A DNA stretch of 64,000 nt from UMGS692 sp963653425 (GTDB lineage Bacteria > Bacillota > Clostridia > Christensenellales > CAG-314), in contig CAVJWC010000006.1 of assembly GCA_963653425.1 (NCBI GenBank), forward strand, positions 10,050-74,049, given 5' to 3'. This document shows positions 23,034-33,400 of this stretch, piece after piece; positions within the stretch are counted from its first letter, which is position 1; every line of letters begins with the position of its first letter. Below the pieces are notes generated by a model. It had not been told where the DNA came from and ran no database searches. It was given only the letters and a program-made list of their open reading frames with translations. Position numbers and translations under genes: made by a program.

Positions 23034-24302
23034 TCAGTCGATTTTGATTTCGTCGTAGTTAACGGCGGTTATTTTAGCGTTATAGAAAGCCGTAAGACCT
23101 TTGATAAGGCTGTCCATATCGGAGGAACCTATGGTTTCGCAGGCGCTGTGCATAGCCAGCTGGGCAAGACCTATATCCACGCTTCTTATGGAAAGCTGAC
23201 GGGAAGATATTGCGCCCAAAGTTCCTCCGCAGGGAAGGTCGGAACGCATATAGAAGTCCTGATATTTAACGTCGTTTCTGTTAAAGACGGTTTTCACGAC
23301 GGAAGAACTTACCGCGTCGGTGGTGTAATTCTGGTTGCCGTGGTGTTTGATGACTATTCCGCCGTTCATAACGGGTTTCGTGGTGGGATCGTTCTTTTCG
23401 GGGTGAGAGGGATGGAAGGAATGAGCGTTGTCCATGCTTACCATAAAGGAAGAAGCAAGACTGCACTTGAAATCGTCGTAGCCCAAAGCCTCGGCAACTC
23501 TTTTAAGTGTGTGTTTAAGGAAGGTTCCGCCCGCGCCCTGTTTGGTGGAGCTACCGACTTCTTCGTTATCGAGGCACGCCGCCACGCAGGTGGACGTTCC
23601 TTTGGAGTTTATGAGAGCCTGAATTTCGCCGTAGATTCCGCAAAGGTCGTCAAGACGAGGGGAAGCCAGAAATTCTCCGTTCATTCCGTAGGTGTAGGGA
23701 GCGGTGTCGCTTACAACGAAAAGGTCGCTGTCTATAACCCGTTCGCCGTTTGAGATAACCTTTTCCGAAAGAGCCTTTACGACGTCGGCTTCCTTGCCTT
23801 CCGAGATAAGCGGAAGGGTATCGACCTGCGGATTGAGAGCAAGCGACTTGTTGGCTTCTCTGTTCATATGAACGGCAAGCGAAGGAATGGTTACGTTGAA
23901 GTCGGAAACGACGTTTTTCGTGCGGATAACGCCATGACCGTCAAGAGTAACTATTCTGCCTGCGATTTTCAAAGGTCTGTCGAGGAAGGTGTAATAAAGG
24001 CCTCCGCCGTAAGCTTCGGTGTTAAGACGAACGTAATAGCCGTCCTTCATTTCGGGACTGCCTTTAAGCTTGAAACAGGGCGAATCGGTGTGAGCCGCAA
24101 CGATATTGAAGTTTTCGCTTCCCGCCTTAAAAGCTATGACCGCCGAACCGTCGGCTACCGTGAAGTATCCGCGTCCCTTTTCGATTGTCCATTTTTCCGA
24201 CTGTTTAAGTTCCGTAAAACCGTTTTCGCGGAGCATTTCAACGACGTTGGCTGCAGAGTGATAAGCCGTGTAAGACTGCTGAGTGAATTCCGTAAATTTC
24301 AT
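23034..24302 (-). CDS. M18-family metallo-aminopeptidase
   Basis: A 422-residue cytoplasmic aminopeptidase of the aspartyl aminopeptidase family, which removes N-terminal residues (often Asp/Glu) from peptides using two zinc ions. Metal and catalytic motifs are visible: AAHTDSP (His71, Asp73), PRLDDLCG (Asp218/219), CLDNEEVGSSTKQGA (Glu247/248), SMDNAHSFHP and a C-terminal SIRSVDIGLAQLAMHSACET. Length and motif order fit M18. The start follows GAGGTATATT. It is divergent from the SpmB-like gene, 60 bases away. Confidence 0.93.
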   Translation of the reverse strand: MKFTEFTQQSYTAYHSAANVVEMLRENGFTELKQSEKWTIEKGRGYFTVADGSAVIAFKAGSENFNIVAAHTDSPCFKLKGSPEMKDGYYVRLNTEAYGGGLYYTFLDRPLKIAGRIVTLDGHGVIRTKNVVSDFNVTIPSLAVHMNREANKSLALNPQVDTLPLISEGKEADVVKALSEKVISNGERVIDSDLFVVSDTAPYTYGMNGEFLASPRLDDLCGIYGEIQALINSKGTSTCVAACLDNEEVGSSTKQGAGGTFLKHTLKRVAEALGYDDFKCSLASSFMVSMDNAHSFHPSHPEKNDPTTKPVMNGGIVIKHHGNQNYTTDAVSSSVVKTVFNRNDVKYQDFYMRSDLPCGGTLGAISSRQLSIRSVDIGLAQLAMHSACETIGSSDMDSLIKGLTAFYNAKITAVNYDEIKID

Positions 24303-24362
24303 AATATACCTCTTTATTGTTTTGATGGAATTATCGGGCTTTATTCGGCGTATACATTGATT

Positions 24363-24881
24363 ATGAAACTAAGTATAGCCGACCTGATAATACCGATAGC
24401 TCTTATTCTTATAATAACCCTGTCTTCCGCAAAGAAAATAAGCGTTTACGGAAGTTTCCTTGCCGGCGCGAAAGAAAGCGTGCCTCTTGCGGTAAACCTT
24501 TTCCCGTATATAGCTTCGGTTTTCATTCTTATAGACCTTATGCGCGAATCGGGACTTATAACTCTCGTTTCGACAGCGCTTGCGCCCATTCTCGTGCCTC
24601 TCGGAGTTCCCGAAGAGCTTCTTCCGCTCATAGTCGTAAAGCCCTTTTCGGGCGGAGGGTCGCTTGCCGCATTGGAAACGGTTCTGACTACCTTCGGCGC
24701 AGACTCCTATATAGGAAGATGCGCTTCGGTTATAAGTTCTTCGAGCGAAACCGTCCTCTACCTCTCGGCAATATATTTCGCGGGTTCGAAGGTCAGACGG
24801 CTGACTTTCCCGATAACTATGGGGCTTGCGGTAACCTACCTTTCCGTCGTCCTTTCCTGCCTCGTATGCAGAGTGTGTTGA
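24363..24881 (+). CDS. spmB: Spore maturation protein B-like (nucleoside recognition/Gate domain)
   Basis: A 172-residue membrane protein beginning MKLSIADLIIPIALILIITL. It matches SpmB in length and motifs: GAKESVPLAVNLFPYIASVF, MRESGLITLVSTALAPI, VKPFSGGGSLAALETVL and SSSETVLYLSAIYF. SpmB works with SpmA in spore core dehydration; SpmA is not adjacent here. The upstream frame is longer but its extra part overlaps the divergent aminopeptidase, and I take ATG 24363; no clear ribosome binding site is present. The gene hints at sporulation ancestry, not proof that the host sporulates. Confidence 0.8.
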   Translation: MKLSIADLIIPIALILIITLSSAKKISVYGSFLAGAKESVPLAVNLFPYIASVFILIDLMRESGLITLVSTALAPILVPLGVPEELLPLIVVKPFSGGGSLAALETVLTTFGADSYIGRCASVISSSSETVLYLSAIYFAGSKVRRLTFPITMGLAVTYLSVVLSCLVCRVC

Positions 24882-25322
24882 ACCGCTTTGTATCGGGTTT
24901 TCGCGCCCTTTTTACGTGCGTGCGGTAACCGTCCGCTCCGAATTCAGGAACGCCCGAACCGTCTCTAACCTGTTGTCTAACGTTCGAAACAGCCGAATTT
25001 TTCGTAAATTCCGTCGATTTACGCGCAAAAAGAAGGGAAAAACTCCCGAAAAAGGAGAAATTTGCCTTCAAAAAAGAACTTTTCGTTCCCGCGTTCGCTT
25101 TGGTAAAGCAAAAAATCGACCTTAAACCGTATATTATTATGATTTTATCATAAAAAGAGCTTAAATGCAATAGGAAATTTGCGGAATTTGTGATATAATA
25201 TTAAAAACGATATCGTGGAAGTATACCTATTTGCAGAAAACACGGTATCGGGGACCGTTTCGGGGCAACCGAAAACCAAGGCGGTTCCAAGCTCGGTACG
25301 CTGAGCCTACATTGGAGAGAAT
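24882..25322. other. Spacer with promoter-like TATAAT but no gene
   Basis: About 440 bases without a supported gene. TATAAT at 25195-25200 may be the -10 box of the glycoside hydrolase operon, giving a leader of about 115 bases with a small inverted repeat around CGGTATCGGGGACCG. Purine-rich filler occupies 24990-25090. Confidence 0.4.
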
Positions 25323-27752
25323 ATGAGAAAAACGTTTAATCTTAATGAAGGCTGGAAATTCCTTGACGGGTTCGATAAGGAAATGCTCGTTTCGCCTTCG
25401 GGCGGGGAAGAAGTCAGTCTTCCGCATTGCCCGAAGCTTTCCCGTCCGGAGTTTTACAGAGAAGAATCCCGACGCGGTGAATTTACTTATTACAGAAATA
25501 TAAATCTCGAAGATACGGAAGGAAAAGAAGTAAGAGTGCGCTTTTATGGCGTGGCTCACGCTGCGGAGATATATCTTAACGGCATTCTCGTGGGCGAACA
25601 TAAAGGAGGTTATACGGCTTTCGACGTGTCGCTTTCGTCCGCCGTAAGACAGGGAAACAACCTTCTTCTGGTGCGCGTTAAATCCGACTGCGACGATATT
25701 CCGCCCTTCGGAGGGGAGCTTCCTTTCGTTGCGGGAGCGGGCATTTACAGAGAAGCAAGCCTCATTATAACCGACAGAATTTATATAGAAGGCGTGTTCG
25801 CCGACGGAAGTCAGAGTCTCGTAAAGAGAGAACTCAGACTCAGAGTCCGTATGAACAAAGCCGTTACCGTTCAGGCTTCCTGCCGTATCAAAGACGACGA
25901 AACGGGAGAAGAACTTGATTACTTCGATTTTTCGGGCTTCGGAGAGTTTGAGGCCACGCGTTTTATAAAGAACGCCGAACTCTGGACAACCTCTCAGCCC
26001 AAGCTTTACCGCGCGGAAGTCGAAGTCAACGGCGAAGGTTTCAGCGACGAAAGCGAGATAGTGTTCGGTTTCAGAAAAGCCGAATTCACGCCCACGGGAT
26101 TCCTTCTTAACGGAAAACCCATGGATATTATGGGCATAAATCGTCAGCAGTCCTATCCTTACGTAGGTTGCGCCGCGCCCGAACTGCTTCAACGCGAAGA
26201 CGCGAGACTTATAAAGAAACTCGGTTTTAATTTCGTAAGAACGGCTAACTATCCGCAGAGCAGGTATTTCCTCGACGAATGCGACAGACTGGGACTTATG
26301 GTAATGAGCGAAATCCCCGGCTGGACCTACATAGGTACGGGCGTATGGCAGGACGTTCTTTTGACTACGCTCACCGAAATGATTACCGAGCAGTACAATC
26401 ACCCGTCCGTAGTTTTGTGGAGCGTAAGAGTTTGTTCGAGCGACGACAACCACGATTTGTACGAGAAGATGAACGCGCGCGCCAAAGACCTCGACAGAAC
26501 GCGTCAGACCATAGGCGTGAGAAGCATTAAGAGCAGTAACCTCATAGAAGACGTTTACGGCTATAACGATTACTCTTATCTCGGAACGGGCGAAGGCATA
26601 GAAAAGCCCAAGAACGTTACCGACGCCAAAAGACAGGTTCCCTATCTCGTTACCGAACACAACGGAATCAACTATCCCGTCCGTCCGAGTGACAGCAGAG
26701 AACGCAAACTCGAACAGGCTCTTCGTCACCTTACGGTAGTTTCTGCCGCCAACGAAGACAAGCTTGTTTGCGGAGCGATAGGTTCGTGCCTTTCCGACTA
26801 CAATTCCGACAAAGGCTTCGGAAGCGAAAACGGAATTTCTTATTACGGAATAACCGACATCAACCGTCATCCCAAGACGGCGGCTTACGCTTATATGAGC
26901 CAGCAGGACGACGTTCCCGTACTCGAAATAGGCGGAACGCTCTTCTACGGCGACAACGACGGCGGTATGCCCAATCCCATAGTGGTTTTCAGTAACTGCG
27001 AAGAAGTGCGTTTCTATAATCAGGGCGAACTTATAGCTTCTTTTAAGCCTGCAACCAAGGAATACAAAGGTCTTAAACATCCGCCGTTTATTATAGACAA
27101 TCTGATAAGATGCGACGTGCAGAAAGACCTCGGCTTATCTGAAAGCGACGCTTATAAGTTAAGCAGAGTAATGCTTTCCTTTATGAGAGGAACGCTTACC
27201 TCTATGGAGAAGTTCGAAATCGTAGGTATTTGCAGAAAGTACAACAAAACCGTTCCCGAATGGACGAGAGAGGTCAGAAGAATCATTCACCGTCAGGGCG
27301 AGAACGACGATTACGAAGTAGCGGGCGTTATCAAAGGAAAAGAAGTCATAAGAAAGAAGATGGGCGTAAAGGGCGAACTCAGACTGAAGGCTGTTCCCAT
27401 GGCTAAAAAGGTGGATATAACCAAATCTTACGAAATCGTAAGAGTGGACGCTCAGGTCATTTCCGACAACGGTCCGGTTTCGGGATATTCGGGCGCGGTT
27501 TCGTGCGAAGTTACGGGCGGTAAGCTTATAGGCGAAAACATCGTCGCTTTCGAAGACGGATCGGCTTCGTTCTACGTTAAAGTCTGTACGACGGGTACGG
27601 TTTCCGTCAAACTCAACGGAGGAAGTCTCGGACAGGCGATTACGCAGATAGAAGTTACGGGCGAAAAGAAGGAAACCAACTTCGTGACCGACGGAAGCGC
27701 GTATAAAGAATCGCAGGTTAAAGTAGACCTTAACGAAAAGGAGAAAGCGTAA
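25323..27752 (+). CDS. Glycoside hydrolase family 2 protein with altered acid/base position
   Basis: An 809-residue GH2 enzyme of the beta-galactosidase type: N-terminal sugar-binding jelly roll (about 1-155, with GVAHAAEIYLNG and GGYTAFDVS), immunoglobulin-like domain (about 160-255), TIM barrel (about 256-540, with NFVRTANYPQSRYFLDECDR and the nucleophile region VTEHNG, Glu445) and C-terminal domains. No signal peptide, so cytoplasmic. In relatives I recall, the acid/base Glu lies in a WGVRINES-like motif; here the sequence is WSVRVCSSDD (366-375), with Ser where Glu is expected. It may be inactive or use another residue. Start after TTGGAGAGAAT. A phosphoesterase gene follows 12 bases later. 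Confidence 0.85.
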   Translation: MRKTFNLNEGWKFLDGFDKEMLVSPSGGEEVSLPHCPKLSRPEFYREESRRGEFTYYRNINLEDTEGKEVRVRFYGVAHAAEIYLNGILVGEHKGGYTAFDVSLSSAVRQGNNLLLVRVKSDCDDIPPFGGELPFVAGAGIYREASLIITDRIYIEGVFADGSQSLVKRELRLRVRMNKAVTVQASCRIKDDETGEELDYFDFSGFGEFEATRFIKNAELWTTSQPKLYRAEVEVNGEGFSDESEIVFGFRKAEFTPTGFLLNGKPMDIMGINRQQSYPYVGCAAPELLQREDARLIKKLGFNFVRTANYPQSRYFLDECDRLGLMVMSEIPGWTYIGTGVWQDVLLTTLTEMITEQYNHPSVVLWSVRVCSSDDNHDLYEKMNARAKDLDRTRQTIGVRSIKSSNLIEDVYGYNDYSYLGTGEGIEKPKNVTDAKRQVPYLVTEHNGINYPVRPSDSRERKLEQALRHLTVVSAANEDKLVCGAIGSCLSDYNSDKGFGSENGISYYGITDINRHPKTAAYAYMSQQDDVPVLEIGGTLFYGDNDGGMPNPIVVFSNCEEVRFYNQGELIASFKPATKEYKGLKHPPFIIDNLIRCDVQKDLGLSESDAYKLSRVMLSFMRGTLTSMEKFEIVGICRKYNKTVPEWTREVRRIIHRQGENDDYEVAGVIKGKEVIRKKMGVKGELRLKAVPMAKKVDITKSYEIVRVDAQVISDNGPVSGYSGAVSCEVTGGKLIGENIVAFEDGSASFYVKVCTTGTVSVKLNGGSLGQAITQIEVTGEKKETNFVTDGSAYKESQVKVDLNEKEKA

Positions 27753-27764
27753 GCTTTATCGTTT

Positions 27765-28493
27765 ATGAACAAAAGAATAGGAATTTTCAGCGACACGCAC
27801 GGAAACCTTCAGGCTCTGGAAGCTATTCTGGGGGAATTCAGAAAGAGAGAACTTGACGAGATTTACCACCTCGGCGACGTCATCTGTATGGGTCCCAATC
27901 CCAAAGAGTGTATGGATATTATTTTCGGCTCGAAGGATATACGTTGCGTAAGAGGCAACCACGACAACGATTATCTCATAAACTTCACGGCAAAAAGAGG
28001 CTTTTCTCACGTTTCCGTGGAACACAAAGAGTTTATGTATAAAGAAGCGGGCGACGAATACCGCAAAGTCATAGAAAAACTGCCTTATATAATAGAGGAA
28101 AACTATTTCGGGCTTAAAGTCGCTTATACGCATTACGCAAGACATTACGCGGAAGACCTCGGACGGGAAGTGTTTTACGTTATAGAAAAGAATCCCACGC
28201 CCGAAAGGTTCGACGAAATGTTTAAGGACATCGACGCCGACGTAATTTTTTTCGGACACAATCATTCGCCGATATCGATGAAAGGAAAGAAAAAGCTGTA
28301 TATAGACGTGGGTTCGGTGGGTTGCCACAGATACGACTACGCGAGAGGCGTAATTCTTAACGTTTCGCCGGAAATGTATTTCGTGGAAAAAGTCCACGTG
28401 CCTTACGACAGAAAGGCTATGGAAAAAACCCTCGCGGACAAGAAAGTCCCGGGAATAGAAGAAATGATGAATTACTACTTTGCGGGTAATTAA
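27765..28493 (+). CDS. Calcineurin-like metallophosphoesterase
   Basis: A 242-residue phosphoesterase with the family motifs in order: IFSDTHGNLQALEAIL (dimetal Asp/His), HLGDVICMGP, VRGNHDND, a central THYARHY, and FFGHNHSPI followed by VDVGSVG-like IDVGSVGC. The whole protein is the catalytic domain. The substrate is unknown; similar proteins (YfcE and relatives) hydrolyse phosphodiesters or dinucleotides. It starts 12 bases after the GH2 gene and is probably co-transcribed with it; AAAGGAGAAAGCG in the GH2 end acts as its ribosome binding site. Confidence 0.9.
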   Translation: MNKRIGIFSDTHGNLQALEAILGEFRKRELDEIYHLGDVICMGPNPKECMDIIFGSKDIRCVRGNHDNDYLINFTAKRGFSHVSVEHKEFMYKEAGDEYRKVIEKLPYIIEENYFGLKVAYTHYARHYAEDLGREVFYVIEKNPTPERFDEMFKDIDADVIFFGHNHSPISMKGKKKLYIDVGSVGCHRYDYARGVILNVSPEMYFVEKVHVPYDRKAMEKTLADKKVPGIEEMMNYYFAGN

Positions 28494-28534
28494 GACAGAG
28501 AAGAGAAAGGATAGGGAGATTAAGGAGTAAAACA

Positions 28535-29536
28535 ATGAAAGTTGTCGTAGATATAATGGGCGGAGATTACGCTCCCGACGAGATAATTCACGGTTGCGTG
28601 AAAGCTTTGAACGAAAGACAGGGCTTCGACGTGGTTATGTTCGGGGATAAAGCCCGCATAGAAAAGAAACTTACGGAATATTCCGTTAAAGCAGACAGAA
28701 TAGAGATAGTACATACGGAAGAAGTCATAACCAACGACGACGTTCCCACCACCGCGGTAAAAACCAAGAAAGACAGTTCTCTCGTGAAAGCGTCGGTAAG
28801 AGTAAAGGAAGATCCCGAATGCGCGGGACTTGTTTCGGCAGGAAGTACGGGAGCCGTTTTAACGGCGGCTACTTTGCTTATAGGCAGAGTTAAGGGCGTC
28901 GTTCGTCCCGCACTCGCGCCCCTTCTTCCCACGCTGGGCGGAGGAAACGTCATTCTCGTGGACTGCGGAGCCAACGTCGATTGCAAGCCCAATATGCTCG
29001 TGGGATTCGCCCGTATGGGTAAGGCTTATTCGGAAGCTCTTTTAAGCGTCGAGAATCCGCGCATAGGTTTGCTTTCCAACGGCACGGAGGACAAGAAGGG
29101 CAACGAACTCACGCACGAAACTTTTACTCTTCTCAAAGAAGATCCGAGCTTTAATTTCCTCGGCAATATGGAAGCGAGAGAAATTCTTTCGGGAAATTAC
29201 GACGTGGTCGTAGCCGACGGTTTCTACGGCAACGTAGCTCTTAAATCCGCCGAAGGCACGGCTCTTATGCTTATGAAACTCATTAAAGAAAAGATAAATT
29301 CGAGCTTTTCTTCCAAGTTGGGCGGAGCGCTCATAAGAAAGAAAATGTACGAAATCAAATCGATTATGGACTTTAACGAAAAGGGCGGAGCGCCCTTCCT
29401 CGGCGTGAAAAAGCCCGTGGTAAAAGCGCACGGGGCTTCCAAAGCAAATTCGATATGCGGTTCGATTTATCAGGTTCTCGATATGTGCGAAGCCGATTTC
29501 GTGGGTAAGCTTTCGGAGGCTCTCGGTAATGATTGA
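28535..29536 (+). CDS. plsX: Phosphate acyltransferase
   Basis: Converts acyl-ACP and phosphate to acyl-phosphate, the first step of phospholipid synthesis used with PlsY. The 333-residue protein begins MKVVVDIMGGDYAPDEIIHG and contains VSAGSTGAVL, GGGNVILVDCGANVDCKP, LLSNGTEDKKGNELTHE and a C-terminal GVKKPVVKAHGASKANSI, all diagnostic. Start after TAAGGAGTAAAACA. Its last eight bases overlap rnc. In many Firmicutes acpP lies between plsX and rnc; here it is missing. Confidence 0.95.
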   Translation: MKVVVDIMGGDYAPDEIIHGCVKALNERQGFDVVMFGDKARIEKKLTEYSVKADRIEIVHTEEVITNDDVPTTAVKTKKDSSLVKASVRVKEDPECAGLVSAGSTGAVLTAATLLIGRVKGVVRPALAPLLPTLGGGNVILVDCGANVDCKPNMLVGFARMGKAYSEALLSVENPRIGLLSNGTEDKKGNELTHETFTLLKEDPSFNFLGNMEAREILSGNYDVVVADGFYGNVALKSAEGTALMLMKLIKEKINSSFSSKLGGALIRKKMYEIKSIMDFNEKGGAPFLGVKKPVVKAHGASKANSICGSIYQVLDMCEADFVGKLSEALGND

Positions 29537-30236
29537 TCGCGACACGTGGAAATTCTGCTTTAATACGCTCAGTAGGTACGGATTGGTAAACTCTTTGGAA
29601 GACGTGGACAGAGAACTTTTTACCGCCGTATTTACGCATAGTTCTTACGCTCACGAATACGGCGGAGAGTGCAACGAAAGGCTGGAACTGCTTGGCGACA
29701 GCATAGTAGGTTTTATAGTTACCGAACACCTTTACGACGTTTACCGCGATCTGGACGAAGGCGACTGTTCGAAACTTAAAGCAAAAGCCGTTTCCACGGA
29801 ATCGCTGGCGGACTGCGCGAGAAGACTGGACCTTATAGATTACCTGCTTCTCGTGAGCGAAGCCCCGAGAAGAAACAATCCCGAACGTCTCGAAGCCAAT
29901 CTTTTCGAAGCCTTTACCGCGGCGGTCTACCTTTCTTTCGGAATGGAAGGAGCGAGAAGACTGGTTCTTTCTTTGCTTGCGCCGTCCATAAAGGTGTGCG
30001 TGCAAAGAAAGTCCGTTTCGGATTATAAATCGGCGCTGTCCGAGCTTTGTCAGAAGCTTAAACGCCCTATGGAATACCGGGAAATCGGTCGTAGCGGTCC
30101 CGATCACAACCCGATTTTCGTATATTCGGTTCGCGTCGGAGATTGCGTCGCGGGCGTCGGAACGGGTAAATCCAAGAGCGAAGCTCAGTCCGCCGCCGCA
30201 AAAGAAGCGTGGGAAAAGCTTGCTCATCACGGATAA
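29529..30236 (+). CDS. rnc: Ribonuclease III
   Basis: Cleaves double-stranded RNA in rRNA and mRNA maturation. The 235-residue protein shows the RNase III signature NERLELLGDSIVGF (residues about 49-62) with catalytic acids, a second metal site EANLFEAFTAAVYL, and a C-terminal dsRNA-binding domain (DYKSALSELCQKLKRP... ending GKSKSEAQSAAAKEAWEKL). It overlaps plsX by eight bases and precedes smc, the usual Firmicutes order. Confidence 0.95.
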   Translation: MIDRDTWKFCFNTLSRYGLVNSLEDVDRELFTAVFTHSSYAHEYGGECNERLELLGDSIVGFIVTEHLYDVYRDLDEGDCSKLKAKAVSTESLADCARRLDLIDYLLLVSEAPRRNNPERLEANLFEAFTAAVYLSFGMEGARRLVLSLLAPSIKVCVQRKSVSDYKSALSELCQKLKRPMEYREIGRSGPDHNPIFVYSVRVGDCVAGVGTGKSKSEAQSAAAKEAWEKLAHHG

Positions 30237-30426
30237 GCTTTCCTTTTTTGTTTTCGGGGAAGTTTGACTTCGTTGCATAAACCGCGCATAAAAACGGATA
30301 TATACGAAAAAGATACGCGGACGGCAAACGCGTATAACGAAAACTATAAGAAGATAAACGCATACGGCTATATGTAGACTTTGCCTGAGGCAAGGTTTAT
30401 AAACGCCCGTGGCGTCGGAGTAATAG

Positions 30427-33400
30427 ATGAACTTATTGAAACTTGAAACCTACGGGTTCAAATCTTTTGCCGACAGGACGGAAATAGCTTTCGGCGACGG
30501 AATAACCGCGATAGTAGGTCCCAACGGTTGCGGAAAGAGTAACGTTTCCGACGTAATCAGATGGATTTTAGGGGAACAGTCGGCTCGTCAGCTTCGCGGA
30601 AAGAGCATGACCGACCTTATTTTCGGCGGAACGGAACAGCGCAAATCTATGAGCTATTGCGAGGCTTCGCTGTATTTCGACAACTCGAACAGGCTTTTCC
30701 CGTTGGATTTCGACGAAGTGGTGATAACGAGAAAGCTTTATCGTTCGGGCGAAAGCGAATACTATATAAACAGAAGAACGGCAAAGCTCAGGGAGATTCT
30801 CGACCTTATGCGCGACGTAGGACTGGGAAGAGACGGATATTCCGTCGTAGGACAGGGCAGAATGGACGCCATTCTGAACGCGCGCCCCGAGGACAGACGA
30901 GCCATATTCGAAGAAGCTCTCGGAATAAGCAAATTCCGTATACATAAAAACGACACCGAACGCAAACTCGAAAGAACCGCCGACAATATGTCGCGAGTCA
31001 AAGATATTATGAGCGTTCTGGAAAAGAGACTTCCCGTACTCGAAAAACAGTCGGAGGACGCGGAAAAGTTCCTTGAACTCAAAAACGACCTCAGACGGCA
31101 CGAAATCAACAGATACGTTTATTCGGCGGAAAGTTCGAGGGAAGAAAAAGCTTCTCACCTTAAAAAAGCCGAAGAAATCGGAACTTTGCTCGAAGCGAAA
31201 GAAAGAGAAATTCAGGAACTTAAAGAGCTTTACGACGGGCTTTTTGCGGGAATGGGCGAAAGAGACGAAGAAATTCAGAGACTGTCGTCGGAAGAAACCA
31301 GACTCAGAGTCATTCTCGAAAGAAAAGCGGGCGAAAACAATCTTTTCGCGGAAAAACTGAGGAGCGCGAGAGAATCGGCTGAGTCTTTGTCGGCGGACGC
31401 AAAGCGCGCGGAAGAAGAAATTTCTCAGGCGGAAGGGCTTTTCGCGTCGGCTCAGAGAAGAAAGGGCATAAGTCAGGCTCAGGCAAAGGAAGCCCGCGAA
31501 GAACGCGACGAACTCGTTCTGTGTCTTTCCGAAACGGGAAAGAAGATCGACGCCAGCCGTGAAAAGATAAAGGAAAAGAGCGAAGGCGTTCTGGAAATCC
31601 TCGACGGCGTTACGGAAATAAGAAGCAAACGCGCGTCGGCTATTTCGGAAAAAACCACTCTCAGCGAAAGACTTTCGGAAATCGCTCTCGAAGAATCGGT
31701 AAACTCGGAAAGACTTTCCGGACTTTCGACTGCGCAGAAAGGCATGCTCAGCGAATTCGGAGAAGCCAAGGCACGACTTAAAGAAGTCTCGGAAGCCCTT
31801 AAAAAGGCAACTGCGGGCGCGGACGAAGCTCGAGCCGTGCTTGCCCGTCTTACGCCGAGACTCAACGAACTTAACGAAGAAAGACTTAAACTCAAAACCA
31901 ATTTCGATATGCTCAAAGGCATTTCCGAGCGTTACGAAGGCTATAACCAGACGGTAAGGCTTCTTATGAAGGACGCTCAGGAGAACGAAAAGCTTTCCGA
32001 TTGCATATTGGGCGTGGTTGCCAATATAATAAGAGTTCCCGAGCGTTACGAACTGGCTATGGAAACGGCTCTCGGCGGAGCTTTGCAGAATATCGTTACC
32101 GAAACCGATACCGACGCGGCTTACGTTATCGAATACCTGAAAGCAAAGAAGTACGGCAGACTGACCTTCCTGCCTCTTGGAAGCGTAAAACCGCATAATT
32201 TCTCCGAGAGGCGCGCCCTTTCGGAAAAGGGAGCTTTGGGCGTCGCGTCCGAACTTATAGGTTTCGACAGCCGTTTCAGCCCCGTGGTACTCAATCTTTT
32301 AGGTTCGACCATGATTGCCGACAATATGGACAACGCCGTTAAAATCGCGAGAAAATACGGTTACGGTTTCAGAATAGTCACTCTCGACGGAGAAATCCTT
32401 TCGCCTCAGGGTTCGCTTACGGGCGGAAGCCACAGAAGCAAAGAGTATAACATTCTTGCGACGGACAGACTTATAAGCGACACGCAAAACAGACTGAGGA
32501 ACGTCTCTGCCGAACTTGCGAAACTGCGTTCGGAATACGAAAAAGCGCAGGAGAACCACGGCAGACTTTCCCGCGAGAAAGAAAAAACCGCTATGGAATG
32601 CGCCGACCTTACCGTTAAAACGGCTGCTCTCGAACAGAAGCTTGGCGGAAGCGAAGCTCTCGAAGGGAACGAAAAGGACATCTCGGTAAGACTTGCCGCG
32701 GAGAAGAAACAGAAGCAAGAAAGACTAATCGAACTCGATAAACTCATAGCCGAGTACACCGAAGAAGAAAACCGCCGTACCAGCGCAAAAGAGGCGCAGA
32801 CGGCAAGTTCGGGCGAAGAAGAAAGGATTCTTGCCGAACTCAACGCCGAAAAGGACAGACTTACCGAAGCCTGCTCGGAAGCCAAGGAAAGATACGCAAA
32901 AGCCGTGTCTTCTCTCGAAAGCGCGGAAGCGGACATTGCGTCGAATTTGCAGAGAATAGAGCAGAGCAAAGCCCTTCTTAAACGGAAGCAGGAAGAACTC
33001 GAACAAAAACGAAGCGAAATTTCGGGTTACGAAGAGGAAGTCAAGAGACGTTCGGCTGACACCCCCGAAGCCGAAGAAATCAAAAAGATAGAGCTTGAAA
33101 AAGCCGTCAGACAAAAGGAAAAAGCCGAACTTTCGGGTAAACTTTCCCAAACGGACGACCTTAAAACACAAAGAAGCGACGAAGCTATGGAACTTCGCCG
33201 AAAAATAGACAAAGAGAATATGCTTGCCGAAAAGGTCGAAACCGAACTCAACGCAATGCAGGAAAAGATTATGGAAGACTACGGTCTTACCTACGAATCC
33301 GCACTTGCTTTCAGAGAGGAAAACTACGACGCCACGGAGTCCAGAAAGCAGATAAATTCGCTGAGAACGGCTATAAACAAGCTCGGCGACGTCAACGTTT

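Noticed and set aside
23868..24362. Upstream part of the long plus-strand frame ending in the SpmB-like gene
   Set aside because: It is antisense to the M18 aminopeptidase; the SpmB family starts at about 24363.
25227..27080. 617-residue open frame on the minus strand opposite the GH2 gene
   Set aside because: It is an antisense shadow produced by codon bias of the GH2 gene; no ribosome binding site and no domain.
30568..32196. 542-residue Phe/Arg-rich frame on the minus strand opposite smc
   Set aside because: Composition is that of an antisense frame of a Glu/Lys-rich coiled coil; smc is certain.
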